From the NCBI GenBank assembly GCA_008729055.1, contig SDUX01000010.1:1-64000 (forward strand): a DNA stretch of 64,000 nucleotides, read 5' to 3'. The stretch is from Pyropia haitanensis (taxonomy: Eukaryota; Rhodophyta; Bangiophyceae; Bangiales; Bangiaceae). Below are positions 22,110 through 32,245 of the stretch, in pieces. The translations under genes were made by a program, and so were the position numbers. Below the pieces are notes generated by a model, which made no database searches, was not told where the DNA came from, and saw only the letters and a list, made by a program, of their open reading frames with translations. Position 1 is the stretch's first letter. Every line of letters begins with the position of its first letter.

Positions 22110-23187
22110 GTGGGTGAAAAGCGGCCTACCACCACATGCACGACCGTGGGGGTCGAGCCTCGGACATGGAGCGAGCGGATCTATGGCTGGAATGAAGGAT
22201 GCGCGCCAATTCGGCCGCCGGATCGTGTGCAGCATCGCTGTAGACGCAAAAGTGGGCAAAAGTGGGCAAAAGTGGGTAGGAAGTGGGCAAGAAGTGGGCA
22301 AAAAGTGGGCAAAAAGGGGGCCAAATTAGGACACAAATGGGCAATTGGGGGCAAGAAGTTTCCATAACTGCAACGAAAATTGACGTGAAAGTCGCCAGAA
22401 AGTGGTCCAACAGTGGCCACAAAGTGCGCCCCGCCACCCAAACTGTCCACTGCGCGTTCCGCGCGTCACACTGGCGTGGACGGTGTGAGGGCGGAACTTC
22501 TGTCGCCGACCGTCACACCTGGCTGTCGGGACCCCCACGTGGCGAAAAGCATTCCACAAAATTGACACGTGGACACCGGCGCTCCACAAAACACTCGTTG
22601 CATCCAACGGACGCGCCAACGAACGGGTCGGCCAACCACCCCATGCACGACGGTGCGGGTGGAATCTCGGACGTCGAGCGGGCGGATATATGGCTGGAAT
22701 AAAGGATGCGAGCGAATTCAGCCGGTGGAGCGCGTGCAGCATTGCTGTACACGCAAAAGTGGGCAAAAGTGGGCAACAGTGGGCAAAAGTGGGTGAGAAG
22801 CGGCCTACCACCCCATGCACGATCGTGGGGGTCGAGCCTCGGACATCGAGCGGGCGGATCTATGGCTGGAATGAAGGATGCGCGCCAATTCGGCCGCCGG
22901 ATCGTGTGCAGCATCGCTGTAGACGCAAAAGTGGGCAAAAGTGGGCAAAAGTGGGCAAAAGTGGGTAGGAAGTGGGTAAGAAGTGGGCAAAAAGTGGGCA
23001 AAAAGGGGGCCAAATTAGGACACAAATGGGCAATTGGGGGCAAGAAGTTTCCATAACTGCAAAGAAAATTGTGGTGAAAGTCGCCAGAAAGTGGTCCAAC
23101 AGTGGCCACAAAGTGCGCCCCGCCACCCAAACTGTCCACTGCGCGTTCCGCCCGTCACACTGGCATGGACGGTGTGAGGGCGGAACC
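22110..23187. repeat. Duplicated ~390-bp repeat unit, with a partial third copy
   Basis: Unit 1 (about 22110-22492) and unit 2 (about 22789-23187) are nearly identical along their full length. A partial, more diverged copy (about 22626-22790) lies between them and runs directly into unit 2. Each unit contains a run of GTGGGCAAAA-type decamers, a segment beginning GGCCAAATTAGGACACAAAT, and a terminal GTCACACTGGC(A/G)TGGACGG. No coding frame is conserved between units, so I regard it as a satellite-like dispersed repeat arranged in tandem. Confidence 0.85.
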
Positions 23188-24940
23188 CTGAAAGGAAGTT
23201 ATGGTGATGGAGCTCGGCAGCAGGCGGGGTTGGGAGACCGGTCGAGCCCCGCTCAAGGCGTGGCCCCTGTCCGAGCATTTTCACCAATGGAGCCAACAGT
23301 TAACCCAAACGAGACACGTGGCGCATCGTGGGCGACCGGGAATGGCCACTTCAACCGAGAAGCCAACGCCGCGCACGTCACGTCTCTAGCAAAGCATTCA
23401 GTGGGGCGCCTGGAGAGAGTAGCCGATTTCAAGCCGTACTAGCGTCTTGTGGGACTGTCTGCAAGCCACGGGTCTTGCTTCCTATTGGTGCAGGTTGGCT
23501 CCGCGTTTGGCCAAAAGCCAAAACACCGCGCCAAAAATGCTCGTTTGGCGCGGGGGTTGGCTCCGCTGCCATTGAGAGCCAAAAGCTCGAGCGCTCTCGA
23601 GGCGCATTAAGGTGGTCTCCAGAGCGACCAAGAATTGTGACACGGCCTTAGGTTTGGACCGTCACACGGCCCACCAGTCAGAACCAGAGCCAAACCGGTG
23701 AAACGGCCGCCACGTAGTTGGCTTTTCGCTTTTGGCTGCATTGGTGGAGATGCTCTCAGGAGGGTCGCGGCCGCCACCCCGTCGCAGCCTTTCCCACCCT
23801 CATCATAAACCCCACCGCCCTCTCCCGTGATGGACAACAGCCACATGCCAACGCCACGGTGTCAGTCGCCGCCGGGCGTGGCAGGGTGCTTTCCCTCCCC
23901 GCCGCCGCCCCCCCCAGCCCGTCAGCACGCAGCAGCGGCCGGCGGTCCCCCCCGCCGCCGCCACCGTCGCCGCCGTCGGCAAGAAGACCACTGGCGGGGG
24001 CGGTTGCGGCGAAAGGCGCAGGCGCACCCGGCCTTGTGCGCGCACCCGACACGGCGGTTCCCCTCGGCATGGTGACACTGACACGGCTGTCGTCACCGCC
24101 GCCGCCACCGCCGCCGCCGCTACCGCCGCTGTCGCTACCGCCGCCGCCACAGCCGAGGCCGCGGGCCGTGCTCCCCTGAGCACAACCGAGGCCTTGTTGC
24201 CGAGCGGCGCGCATCACGAGCGGGTAAGGAAGCGCATCAGGCAGCGGGAAAGCGGACGGGGAATGGCGGCGCCCAACCACCAGCCCAGCGGGCGACTAAC
24301 GACAACGTCGTCGCCGTCGCCACAGCCACCGCCACCACCGCCACCGCTGCCGCCACCACTGTCTCCACCGTCACAGACACAGAAACAGAGACGGAGACAG
24401 AGACGGCCGGCGGCACGGGCGGTGGGGGGGCGCCGCCGCCGAGCCTTGCACGAACCGAGGGACGGCGGAGGTACATGTCCGCGAGGGGGGGGGGGTTCTT
24501 CAAATGGCCAACGCGGAAGAGGTCAGGGGGCGGGCACCGGCGTGCCGCCGCTGGGGGGGCCGTGCAGTAGGCGGGCCAAGAGGTGCGGGGGAGGGGAAGG
24601 AAAAGAGGGGAATCGAGGCGGAGTCGGGGTTGACCTGTGCGTTGGTCCGGATCCGACGGGCCGGCGCACCAGCCTCGAGTGGATGCCTGGCAAAGTCGCA
24701 CGACTCCCGTACTGCAATGTGATTGACTGTACAATCGTGTCTGCGTCACCGTCAGTCCGACCGTGCCAGGTAGGGATCCTGGCTGCGGTCAGCCCGTGAA
24801 CCAGCGTCAGCTTCATGCCGAGATGCGGTTCTTGGCACGACATTTCATCTTTGGCATCGGGCCGTCATCAGAAGCAGCGATGTCCATCGGCTGCGCACTT
24901 TTCTGACGACCCATGTGCGGGGCGGGTGGGTGCTCTGTGG
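23188..24940. other. Repeat-flanked stretch, no firm gene
   Basis: 23480-23600 contains a direct repeat of GTTGGCTCCGC and an inverted TTTGGC/GCCAAA pair. 23870-24490 is GC-rich and coding-like on neither strand consistently. A minus-strand piece, FRVGHLKNPPPLADMYLRR (about 24460-24516), could be an exon scrap. 24370-24405 is a CAGAGA(C)-type purine-rich microsatellite. No start, stop or domain can be defended. Confidence 0.35.
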
Positions 24941-25521
24941 TGCTTAAAGGGAGGTTCAGGAATCGGCCCAAAATCGTGCTTGCGGGCTGCGCTATCGTTT
25001 GTGGACCCCCTCTCACGGTACGATGCGCCCCGGTTTTCTCTATTTTTTTTGCCTATCTCCTGTGGTCGTGCCGTCGGTCGACATACACCCTGCGTACCAC
25101 CATTACGTGAAGCACCGTGAGCAGAGCTACAAGAGCATGTCAGAGAGCAGGGTGTATGTCGCCCAACCGACACCGTCCTGTTCGCCCCGCAGCAGCTGTC
25201 AAAAATACCCGCAGAAAATTGTGGAATCAACAAATAGCCTGTGGACAGGGCCTCAGCATACGCATTCTCCCTGGAAGCCACCGGGCCTTTAAAGGGTACT
25301 GATTGGCTTGTGACCGAGGGCACCACGTGTGCTGAGTGATAATTGGCTGATGCACTCGAGTGCCGCGCGGTGCTCCGCAATGTTTTGCACATGGCCCGCA
25401 GCGGATGCGCAAAATCCGAGAGAAAACGCGTTCCACAGCCATCCTGGCCACCGTCTGTGGACTCGTCTGCGGGCCCCGCAACAAGGCAAAACAGGCTTTT
25501 CTTGAACCTCCCTCTAAGAGC
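24941..25521. mobile_element. MITE-like element with ~22-bp inverted ends
   Basis: The left end TGCTTAAAGGGAGGTTCAGG (24941) is matched by an inverted right end; the complement of 25501-25521 reads TGCTCTTAGAGGGAGGTTCA. The interior is non-coding and includes AT-rich segments. The right-hand 80 bp (25448-25527) recurs at 29950-30020 with a few differences, so this end belongs to a dispersed family. Confidence 0.55.
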
Positions 25522-26327
25522 ACATCCAGCAACGTCGGGACCAACGGTTAAATGATTCTCTTCAGCGAACACGTGCGCGCTTCTGGTTGGATGCCCATTT
25601 CTGTTGGGGCGTGCCCCAACCGGTCTTGCAGGACTTGTATAGAACGGGGCGCAGACTAGGCGAAAAGGCGGAAGGATGGGTTCACGCCGGTGGGAGAACA
25701 AAGACCCAACCCCATTCCTCGAAAGTAGCTTCAAATCGGGATCAGAAAAGCAGCTGGCATCGTCGGGAAAACGTACCACCCGTACTAGGGTATACTAGGC
25801 AGTACTCGTGGCTATTTTTTGTACTGCGCATGTACTGTACGGTAGCTCGTTTACTTGTGGTCGGCTGTGGTCTGCTGGTGGTTCGCGTCGGCGGGCGGCT
25901 GGAGCCGGGTCCGACAGAAAGGTGGGCTACATGTCCGTGAGTGCCCAATTCAGCTGTAAAACCGGGGCACCAGGAAGACTCCACCACCCCAGGGGAGGAC
26001 TCAGCCGCCGAGGGGGGGGGGGGCACCGCCGTGGGAGGGTGCGAGGCAGGCCTGAGGAGCCGAACTGCGCACGAATATCGCCGAATTATCAACGGATTGC
26101 GCGCGACTTGCCCCGATTCCAGCTTCGCGACACCACTTCTGTCACACGTCCAACAGCAAGCACTCGCAGCCGCTCTCCACGCGCTCCCTTCTCACACCTC
26201 GGTTGGTCGAAGTCTCGACCAATGCTCGCCGGTCACGCATCGAGTGCGTTGTCGTCTTGCGGGTGGACTCCCGGATCATCTCCCCTGCAGCTGAAAAGGT
26301 CCCTATGCACGAACGCACAGCACGGCG

Positions 26328-26746
26328 CCCCGGGGAGCCCCACCCGAGAGCACAGCGCGCACTGGGGCAGCCTAACAGCACGGGTGCGCGGCGCGCACGC
26401 CCGGCAGAGAGCTCCTGGAGCATCGTGTAAGGGGGTGCGGGGGGGGGGGGGGGGACAGGCGGGGCGGGGAGGGGTCTGGTACGAGAGCGGCCCCCGCGGA
26501 ATCGTTCCTGGACGGAAAATCTATGCTTTCTTGCAACGTACAGTATTTTCCGTGAGTGACGTAGCCACCACAGATACTGCCGCGCGGTCTGTTGACAGGT
26601 GTTGTGAGCGCGGTTCGTAGCATAGTGCACGTGGTCCCCCGGAGAGCCCCACCTGAGAGCAGAGCGCGCACTGGGGCAGCCTAACAGCACGGGTGCGCGG
26701 CGCGCACGCCCGGCAGAGAGCTCCTGGAGCACCCTGTGAGGGGGGT
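26328..26746. repeat. Direct repeat pair (~110 bp) flanking a second repeat family
   Basis: 26328-26436 and 26636-26746 are near-identical direct copies: GAGCCCCACC, then CACTGGGGCAGCCTAACAGC, ending in GAGAGCTCCTGGAGCA. Between them lies 26465-26640, which has its own second copy at about 27806-27990, with the shared core AACGTACAGTATTTTCCGTG. The arrangement A-B-A-(minisatellite)-B shows local duplication. Confidence 0.85.
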
Positions 26747-27009
26747 GCGGGGTGGGGAAGGGCGGGCGGGGGGGGCGCTCCAGCAGACAGGCGGGGGATG
26801 GACTTCTGAGCCCGGGCGTTGACCTGCCAAGCCAACCTCCATCTCCCACTCCCACTCTCCAGCTTCCCCCCCCCCCGCCCTCCCCTTCCCTCTTCACGTG
26901 CCCCACGCCCCCCTCTCCACCATCCCACCACCCCCCCCCCCCCCCCACCGTCTTCTTTTCCACACCTGCGTGCATCTGCTGGTGGCGGCTGCTTTTCACC
27001 GCACGGGTG

Positions 27010-27475
27010 GCGCCTCCAAGCTGGAGCCTTTTTTTTTGGCCGCGGCGCTTCGCGTCTGTCTGTTGGTGCTGGCGTCCTTCGCCCTGCTGGTGCTTTTCTT
27101 TTGTTGCCGCGGCGGGTCGCGTCCGTCCGTCTGCTGGTGGCTGCCGCCCCGCTGGCGCCTTTCTTCTTTTGCGCCGGCTGGCCGCCTCTGTCTGTCGGTG
27201 CTGGCGGCCGCCCCCCTGCTGGCTCCTTTCTTCTTTTTCCGCGGCGGGGCGCTTCTGTCTGTTAGTGCTGGCGGCTTGCCACTTTGCTGGTGGTCTTTCT
27301 CTGTTGCCGCGGCGGGCCGCGTCTGTCCGTCGGTGCTGGCGGCCGCCCCCCTGCTGGCTCCTTTCTTCTTTTTCCGCGGCGGGGCGCGTCTGTCTGTTAG
27401 GGCTGGCGGCCTGCCGCTCTGCTGGTGGTCTTTCTCTGTTGCCGCGGCGGGCCGCGTCTGTCTGTCGGTGCTGGC
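27010..27475. repeat. 66/132-bp CT-rich minisatellite
   Basis: Alternating 66-bp half-units, one with GCTCCTTTCTTCTTTTTCCG and the other with CTGGTGGTCTTTCTCTGTTG, each followed by a CGGCGGG(G/C)CGC(G/T)TCTGTC segment, repeat about seven times. The plus strand keeps an open frame with a very hydrophobic, Phe/Leu/Cys-rich translation, but this follows from the repeat period being a multiple of three. With no start or homology I do not call a gene. Confidence 0.8.
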
Positions 27476-27517
27476 CTTTTCTTGTTTATTATATGTGTAT
27501 CGTTGTGTTGTTGTTTA

Positions 27518-27562
27518 GTTGGGCGTGGGCTTGGGCGTGGGCGTAGGCGTGGGCGTGGGGTG
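27518..27562. repeat. (GGGCGT)n hexamer microsatellite
   Basis: Six to seven imperfect GGGCGT/GGGCTT/AGGCGT hexamers. Interrupted and short, and internal to the repeat block, so it is more likely a simple repeat than a telomere remnant. Confidence 0.8.
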
Positions 27563-28359
27563 CGTGCGTACCATGGACGGCACCATGTGGGGAGCGCTGA
27601 GTGTGCCGTGGAGGGTAGCTGGTGGCCACCCCGATGCGTGCTGGCAGGAGGGTGCGGCTGGGGCCACGCCGGTGGGCCCGTCCGCTCCCCTCCCTGGAGC
27701 TGCTAGAGGGGCGTACCGGGGGGAGCCTGGAGTGCCCAGCACGCCGGCGCCCCCCCCCCGCTCCCCCCTCTCCGGCCAAAGGGGGTGGGGGGGGGGGCGG
27801 GGACAGAGAGGGCGGGGAGGGGTCTGTTACTAGAGCGGCCCCCGGGGAATCATGCCTGGACGAAAAATCTATGCTTTTTTGCAACGTACAGTATTTTCCG
27901 TGGGTGACGTAGCCACCACAGGGACCGCCGCGTGGTCTGTTGTCAGGCGCTCTCAGCGCTATTCGTAGCATAGTGGGCGTGGTCAACGTAGTGATCGGTG
28001 GGCCAGATACGCAGCGTGACATGACAACGGTACGCGAGGGCTCTCAGGTCGCGATAAGTAGCTCTCCACAACTCCTTCTTGGGTATACTGGCGACCGTGA
28101 CATGTCCGCACACCCCCTCCCAGAGGCTTCGTGGAGAGGGGTTCAGGAGTATACTGGTCAGGCGATGTATCCCCAATTGGAAGAATGGCCTCTGTGAGAG
28201 GGTCTAGTACACGCCGTTCTCGAGATACGCGTCCGCAAATATTTGTACTGGGCCCATTTTAGACCATTTCAGCCCAATCTGGGGTGCTGTGTGGTACCAA
28301 CCACGAGTATCCCGCAGTATACCCCAGTAGCAGTGGTACGTTTTCGCGACGATGTGAGC

Positions 28360-29390
28360 CGACGACCGACGTTACGATCGATATCTCCATCGATCGCTCG
28401 CGGATCTGGACGCGATCTGGCGCTGAACAGGGCTCCGAAGAGACTGAGATAGCGATCATGCCGTCGATCGTTTCTGACACGATTCGAAAGTCGTGACACG
28501 GGGCACCCGAGTGGGCCGAACGCACGGGATTGGACGGCAAACTCACAAAAATGCCATCTTCGCGGATTCGATGGGTCCCACAGAGGAGCCCTGGCGGGGG
28601 TTCTTTAAAAAAGGTTGAAATCAATTGGATTCCTGTTGTGTAGACGCGTTCCAGATTGCCGGCGCGGCAGGCAGGTCAGTCGCTTGTGGCGTGTGTGGCA
28701 GTGTGTGGCTCACTGTCGTTGCGGAGATCCATGATGGGAGCGACCCGCCACCCTCGGAAACAGTCGCATGCGGGCCGCCAACCGCACTGGCCTCCCCCCC
28801 CCCCCCTCCCGGCCGGCAGATCAATGGGACCTGTCTACCGCCGAATACACTGGCGTGAACCGCGGTCTCGTCATTCACCCGCTGGATTGGTGGCGGGGCG
28901 CATCTCCCGACGTACATGACGTGGTCCGCCCTGCAGTGGACCTTGCAACGATCTGGTGGCTGGCCGTTTTCGTGTTGCGGCGGCACAAAAAATGGACCGA
29001 TCGAAGGGGCTTGGTGCAAATTTTCAACGATGACGATCTGCTTGCACCCTCTTTCTCATCATCGATTGACCTTCTCTCCCCGCGATCGTCCACAGCCACG
29101 TTTCAGTCACCCCATTGGTCCGATTTCGTTTCACAGGTTGCCAACAGGATGGGGATGGTCCCGCTCGCTCCCCATTCTCGCACAAAATGGGGCGCAGGAG
29201 AGACCAACCCCATCCTGCGATCCGAATATGCAGAGTACTTACCAAAAATATATGAATCAGATTCGTCATGTATGGCCTGCCGTTGGGGCGTCATGTGGCC
29301 GTTTGTATTGACTGCTGAGCGTTCGAACCCCATCCAGCAAATATGAGAGCCACGTGTACGTATTCGCGACCATCCTGGCATTGTTGGATG
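28360..29390. other. Ordinary-GC stretch, no firm gene
   Basis: A plus-strand frame (28768-29346) contains the plausible segment VDLATIWWLAVFVLRRHKKW but no start context, no homology I recognise and changes of frame around a C run at 28794-28806. I list it as unresolved sequence in the repeat block rather than as a gene. Confidence 0.35.
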
Positions 29391-29931
29391 TGCTCTAAGG
29401 GCACGTCCTGCAATGTGGGACCAACGGTCTAAAATGACCATTTAAGGATGCCACGTGTGCTTACGTGGGGGCTTCTGATTGGTGGACTATACGGATAGTC
29501 GCGACACTATCGGGCATGACGGGAGGGCGTCAAAAACGCAATGTAGTTGCAGCCGAGACCGGGGCTACTTTTCCGAACCAGGAGCCAACGAGAACAGAAT
29601 GTGGTTAAAAACGCCACGTGGCGCGTCTGATTCAGGTCCCACGGGGGTCCCGTGTGACCAAAATGGATGGTCTGCGACTATCGGGATGACCAAACAGGGT
29701 CGATTTGGTCACCCCGATAGTCGCAGGACCAACGAGAACTAAACGTGGCACTGACGACTTGAAACAACTACACCGAACTATATTGGCCACATACGGCCGT
29801 TTTCGCGTCCCGTTGGTCATCCGACATTGCTGCGAGACGCAAGACGCGCCGTTCTGCGACCAACGGAGCCACGTGGCACAAATATGGGCGAATATCGAGC
29901 GATGGTCACATTGCAGGACGTGCCCTAAGCA
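29391..29931. mobile_element. Foldback MITE (~541 bp) with inverted ends and a central hairpin
   Basis: The left end reads TGCTCTAAGGGCACGTCCTG, continuing CAATGTGGGACC (29391-29422); the complement of 29904-29931 reads TGCTTAGGGCACGTCCTGCA, continuing ATGTGACC. The ends therefore form an inverted repeat of about 28 bp. The interior contains a nearly perfect hairpin (29669-29730) and no open frame of note. The left end is also similar to 25517-25545, so the family is dispersed. Confidence 0.75.
29669..29730. repeat. Near-perfect hairpin, ~26-bp arms, 9-nt loop
   Basis: The left arm GCGACTATCGGGATGACCAA (29674 onward, preceded by GGTCT) pairs with the right arm ending GATAGTCGCAGGACC. There is one mismatch and one one-base bulge across the arms, and a nine-base loop, CAGGGTCGA. 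It sits in the middle of the foldback MITE. Confidence 0.9.
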
Positions 29932-30019
29932 CCACAGCGCTGGCCACCGTCTGTGGACTCGTCTGCGGGCCCCGCAACAGGGCAATACAGGCTTTTCCTG
30001 AACGTCCCTTTGAGCACCA

Positions 30020-31222
30020 CAGCGGTGGTGGGGCGGCCGCCGCGTTGCGGCTCCCGTCCTTCCCCCGCGCCGCCGTAGTGCCACACTGCTCCGTGGCCCC
30101 GATCACTGCCAGGATACGGAGCGACGGAGGGGGGTCTGGTAGGGGGCACCCGCCTGGGCGGGTCAGCGGCCGCGCCAGCCATGCGCCCGCCGCGCAGCCC
30201 ACCTCGCACGACACTGGAGGGGTGCCGGCAAGGGGGGGGAGGGGAGGGGCGTGGGCGCCGACGCGCTCGCGGGCGCGAGTCGCGGCTACCAGAGGCACCT
30301 AGAGTCATCCCCGACGAGGGGGGAGTCGTACGCGCCCGTGCTCTGTGCCGCGGCGCGTACCAGCGCGACATGGGGGGAGCCACGGGTGCTCTCCGCCGCC
30401 GCGGCGGCGGGGGGGGGCACCCGCCTCTTCCGTACGAGCTACGGCCTTGCAGGGCGTGACGCAAGGGTTGCCTCGCGGTCGCGGGCCTCCGCGGGGGACC
30501 CCGCTGGCTGCCGACGCGTGCACGGGGCGGCGGCGGCGCAGCCGCGGGGTGGTGGCCACCGCGGCGCCTCCGAGACGACCGCCGCCGCCGTGGCACCGCT
30601 GCCAACATTGGCAGCGGGTGGGGCCGAGGAGCGGCCGCGTCGGGGGCATGGGGGTCCGCCGCTCCGGCGCTGCCCCCGTGGCGTATCCACGCACCTATGC
30701 GCGGCCGCCCGCCCTCGCCGTCCAGTTCCCCAACTTGCCCCAGCCACGTCCCCTGGCGACACCGCGCGCGGCGGGCCGCGGGTGGAGGGGAGGCTAGGCC
30801 TCCACGCCCCCGTGTGTCCGTGGGACCCGCCGCACGCGCCCGCCGCTGCGGCGGGCGGCAAACGGAGCGTGGGAGCGGAGCGGGGGGGGGGGGGGGGGCG
30901 GGGGGGTGGGCGGCAAAGGGAGCGTGGGAGCGGAGCGAGGGGTGGGGGGGGGGGGCGGGGGGGCGGCCGCAATGGATTGAAACCCCTGGTCTGCGCCTCG
31001 CCGGCCGTCTTTGGGTGACGGGTTATAACGGCGGCGGCCGTGAGGGGTTGCACTGGGCGGGCGGCGGTGGGGTCATCGCCCGCGACGGCCGCCAGTGGGC
31101 AGCTGTTGGCGGGGCCTCTGGCGCACCACAGCCACGCGCTCGTTTCCCCTTTGTCTTGCCCGCTCACCACGCACACCACCGGCAGTGCTCCTCCACCCCC
31201 TCCCCGCCCTTTGACCATCGCC
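30020..31222. other. GC-rich stretch upstream of the peptidase, possible unassigned coding
   Basis: A plus-strand frame (30251-30600) reads fairly protein-like, with segments such as SYAPVLCAAARTSATWGEPR and TRLFRTSYGLAGRDAR, but has no recognised domain and drifts into low complexity. G runs of more than ten (30877-30960) interrupt it. The final 150 bp before 31223 are C-rich, as is usual upstream of starts in this window. Confidence 0.3.
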
Positions 31223-32245
31223 ATGACTCGCGGTACGCGGCGGCAACGCGCCCCTGCTGCCTGCTCCATCATCTTTGTCGTCACCGTGACGGTAGGGGTG
31301 CTGGCGCTGACCCTCGCCACCGCCGCCGCCGCCGACCGCCGCTGCCGCAACCGCGGCGGCAAGTGCCGGGATGTGTCGACGTGCACGGGCACGGTCGTCT
31401 CCAACCTGTGCCCGGGCGGGGTGTCCAACAAGTGCTGCATCCCCACAGACCGCCGCTGCCCCGACCGCGGCGGCAAGTGCCAGGATGTGTCGACGTGCAC
31501 GGGCACGGTCGTCTCCAACCTGTGCCCGGGCGGGGTGTCCAACAAGTGCTGCATCCCCACAGACCGCCGCTGCCCCGACCGCGGCGGCAAGTGCCAGGAT
31601 GTGTCGACGTGCACGGGCACGGTCGTCTCCAACCTGTGCCCGGGCGGGGCGTCAAACAAGTGCTGCGTGCCGTCCTCTGGCGGCGGCGGCAGCAGCAGCG
31701 ACTGGCTCGACCGCCGCCCCGTCCCCGCCGGCATCAACCCCCGCTGGTCGTACGCCCGCCAGTCCACGATGAAGTCGCTCATGGCCGGCGTGCCGTGTGG
31801 CCGCGTCAAGGACTGCACGTCCGTGTCGGCGTCGTACGCCAAGCGCGACCTCTTTGAGACCGCCTCGGTCGGCCCCTTCCGCGTGACGGGCATCAAGCCG
31901 GCGGTCGCGTCGCTGCGGCGGGTGCTGGCGGCGGTGCGCCGCGGCGAGCCCGACCTGTACGCCGTCCTTGGCACGGTCGGCATGGCGTGCTGCCGGCTCG
32001 TGCGGGGCAGCACGACCAGCCACAGCAACCACTCGTGGGGCACCGCCATCGACGTGCAGGTGGCGGGCAAGACCGACGCGTACGGCGACGATGTGGTCTA
32101 CGCGGGCCTCATCACCCTCTACCCGTACTTTGAGGCGGAGGGCTGGTACTGGGGGGCGGGCTTTCGCCGCGAGGACGGCATGCACTTTGAGGTGTCGGAC
32201 GAGAAGATGCGGGAGTGGTCGGCGGCGGGCAAGCTGGACGTGTGA
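31223..32245 (+). CDS. Secreted M15-type peptidase with three tandem Cys-rich modules
   Basis: An intact 340-aa single-exon gene. A basic N-terminus and a hydrophobic core (SIIFVVTVTVGVLALTL, residues 15-31), then Ala-rich sequence, make a signal peptide cut near residue 37. Three 38-residue modules follow, each with six cysteines spaced C-x6-C-x5-C-x8-C-x7-C-C. A Gly/Ser linker leads to the catalytic domain with S-x-H-x-x-G-x-A-x-D as SNHSWGTAID (about residue 268) and the distal DGMHFE, both zinc-binding signatures of M15 D-Ala-D-Ala/endolysin-type peptidases. M15 enzymes cut peptidoglycan peptides, so a secreted product could attack bacterial walls. The bacterial-type domain suggests transfer into the alga. 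The Cys spacing resembles beta-defensins; that is pattern similarity only. The ATG at 31223 is the only start giving a signal peptide. Confidence 0.88.
   Translation: MTRGTRRQRAPAACSIIFVVTVTVGVLALTLATAAAADRRCRNRGGKCRDVSTCTGTVVSNLCPGGVSNKCCIPTDRRCPDRGGKCQDVSTCTGTVVSNLCPGGVSNKCCIPTDRRCPDRGGKCQDVSTCTGTVVSNLCPGGASNKCCVPSSGGGGSSSDWLDRRPVPAGINPRWSYARQSTMKSLMAGVPCGRVKDCTSVSASYAKRDLFETASVGPFRVTGIKPAVASLRRVLAAVRRGEPDLYAVLGTVGMACCRLVRGSTTSHSNHSWGTAIDVQVAGKTDAYGDDVVYAGLITLYPYFEAEGWYWGAGFRREDGMHFEVSDEKMREWSAAGKLDV
31334..31675 (+). repeat. Three tandem 114-bp coding repeats
   Basis: Units start at 31334, 31448 and 31562. Units 2 and 3 are almost identical and unit 1 differs at a handful of bases, showing recent in-frame expansion of the cysteine-rich module of the M15 peptidase gene. 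Confidence 0.95.

Larger units (their letters stand above)
25758..28353. mobile_element. Composite inverted-repeat region (~2.6 kb)
   Basis: 25758-25825 (CATCGTCGGGAAAACGTACC onward) is repeated inverted at 28291-28353. About 60 bp match with scattered changes, including the shared GGGTATACT core. The interior holds two direct-repeat families and a large minisatellite (separate entries) and no transposase. It may be one large non-autonomous element or two related ends flanking nested insertions. Confidence 0.55.

Noticed and set aside
22110..23187. CRISPR-like array from regularly spaced GTGGGCAAAA repeats
   Set aside because: Repeats are contiguous decamers without unique spacers, in a eukaryotic genome with no cas genes.
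26752..27546. 264-aa open frame, hydrophobic Phe/Leu/Cys-rich repeats resembling a membrane protein
   Set aside because: The frame stays open because the minisatellite period is a multiple of three; there is no start context, no domain, and the composition is that of CT-rich DNA.
27518..27562. Telomere-like GGGCGT repeats
   Set aside because: Too short and interrupted, internal to a repeat block, and not a known telomere unit of plants or algae.
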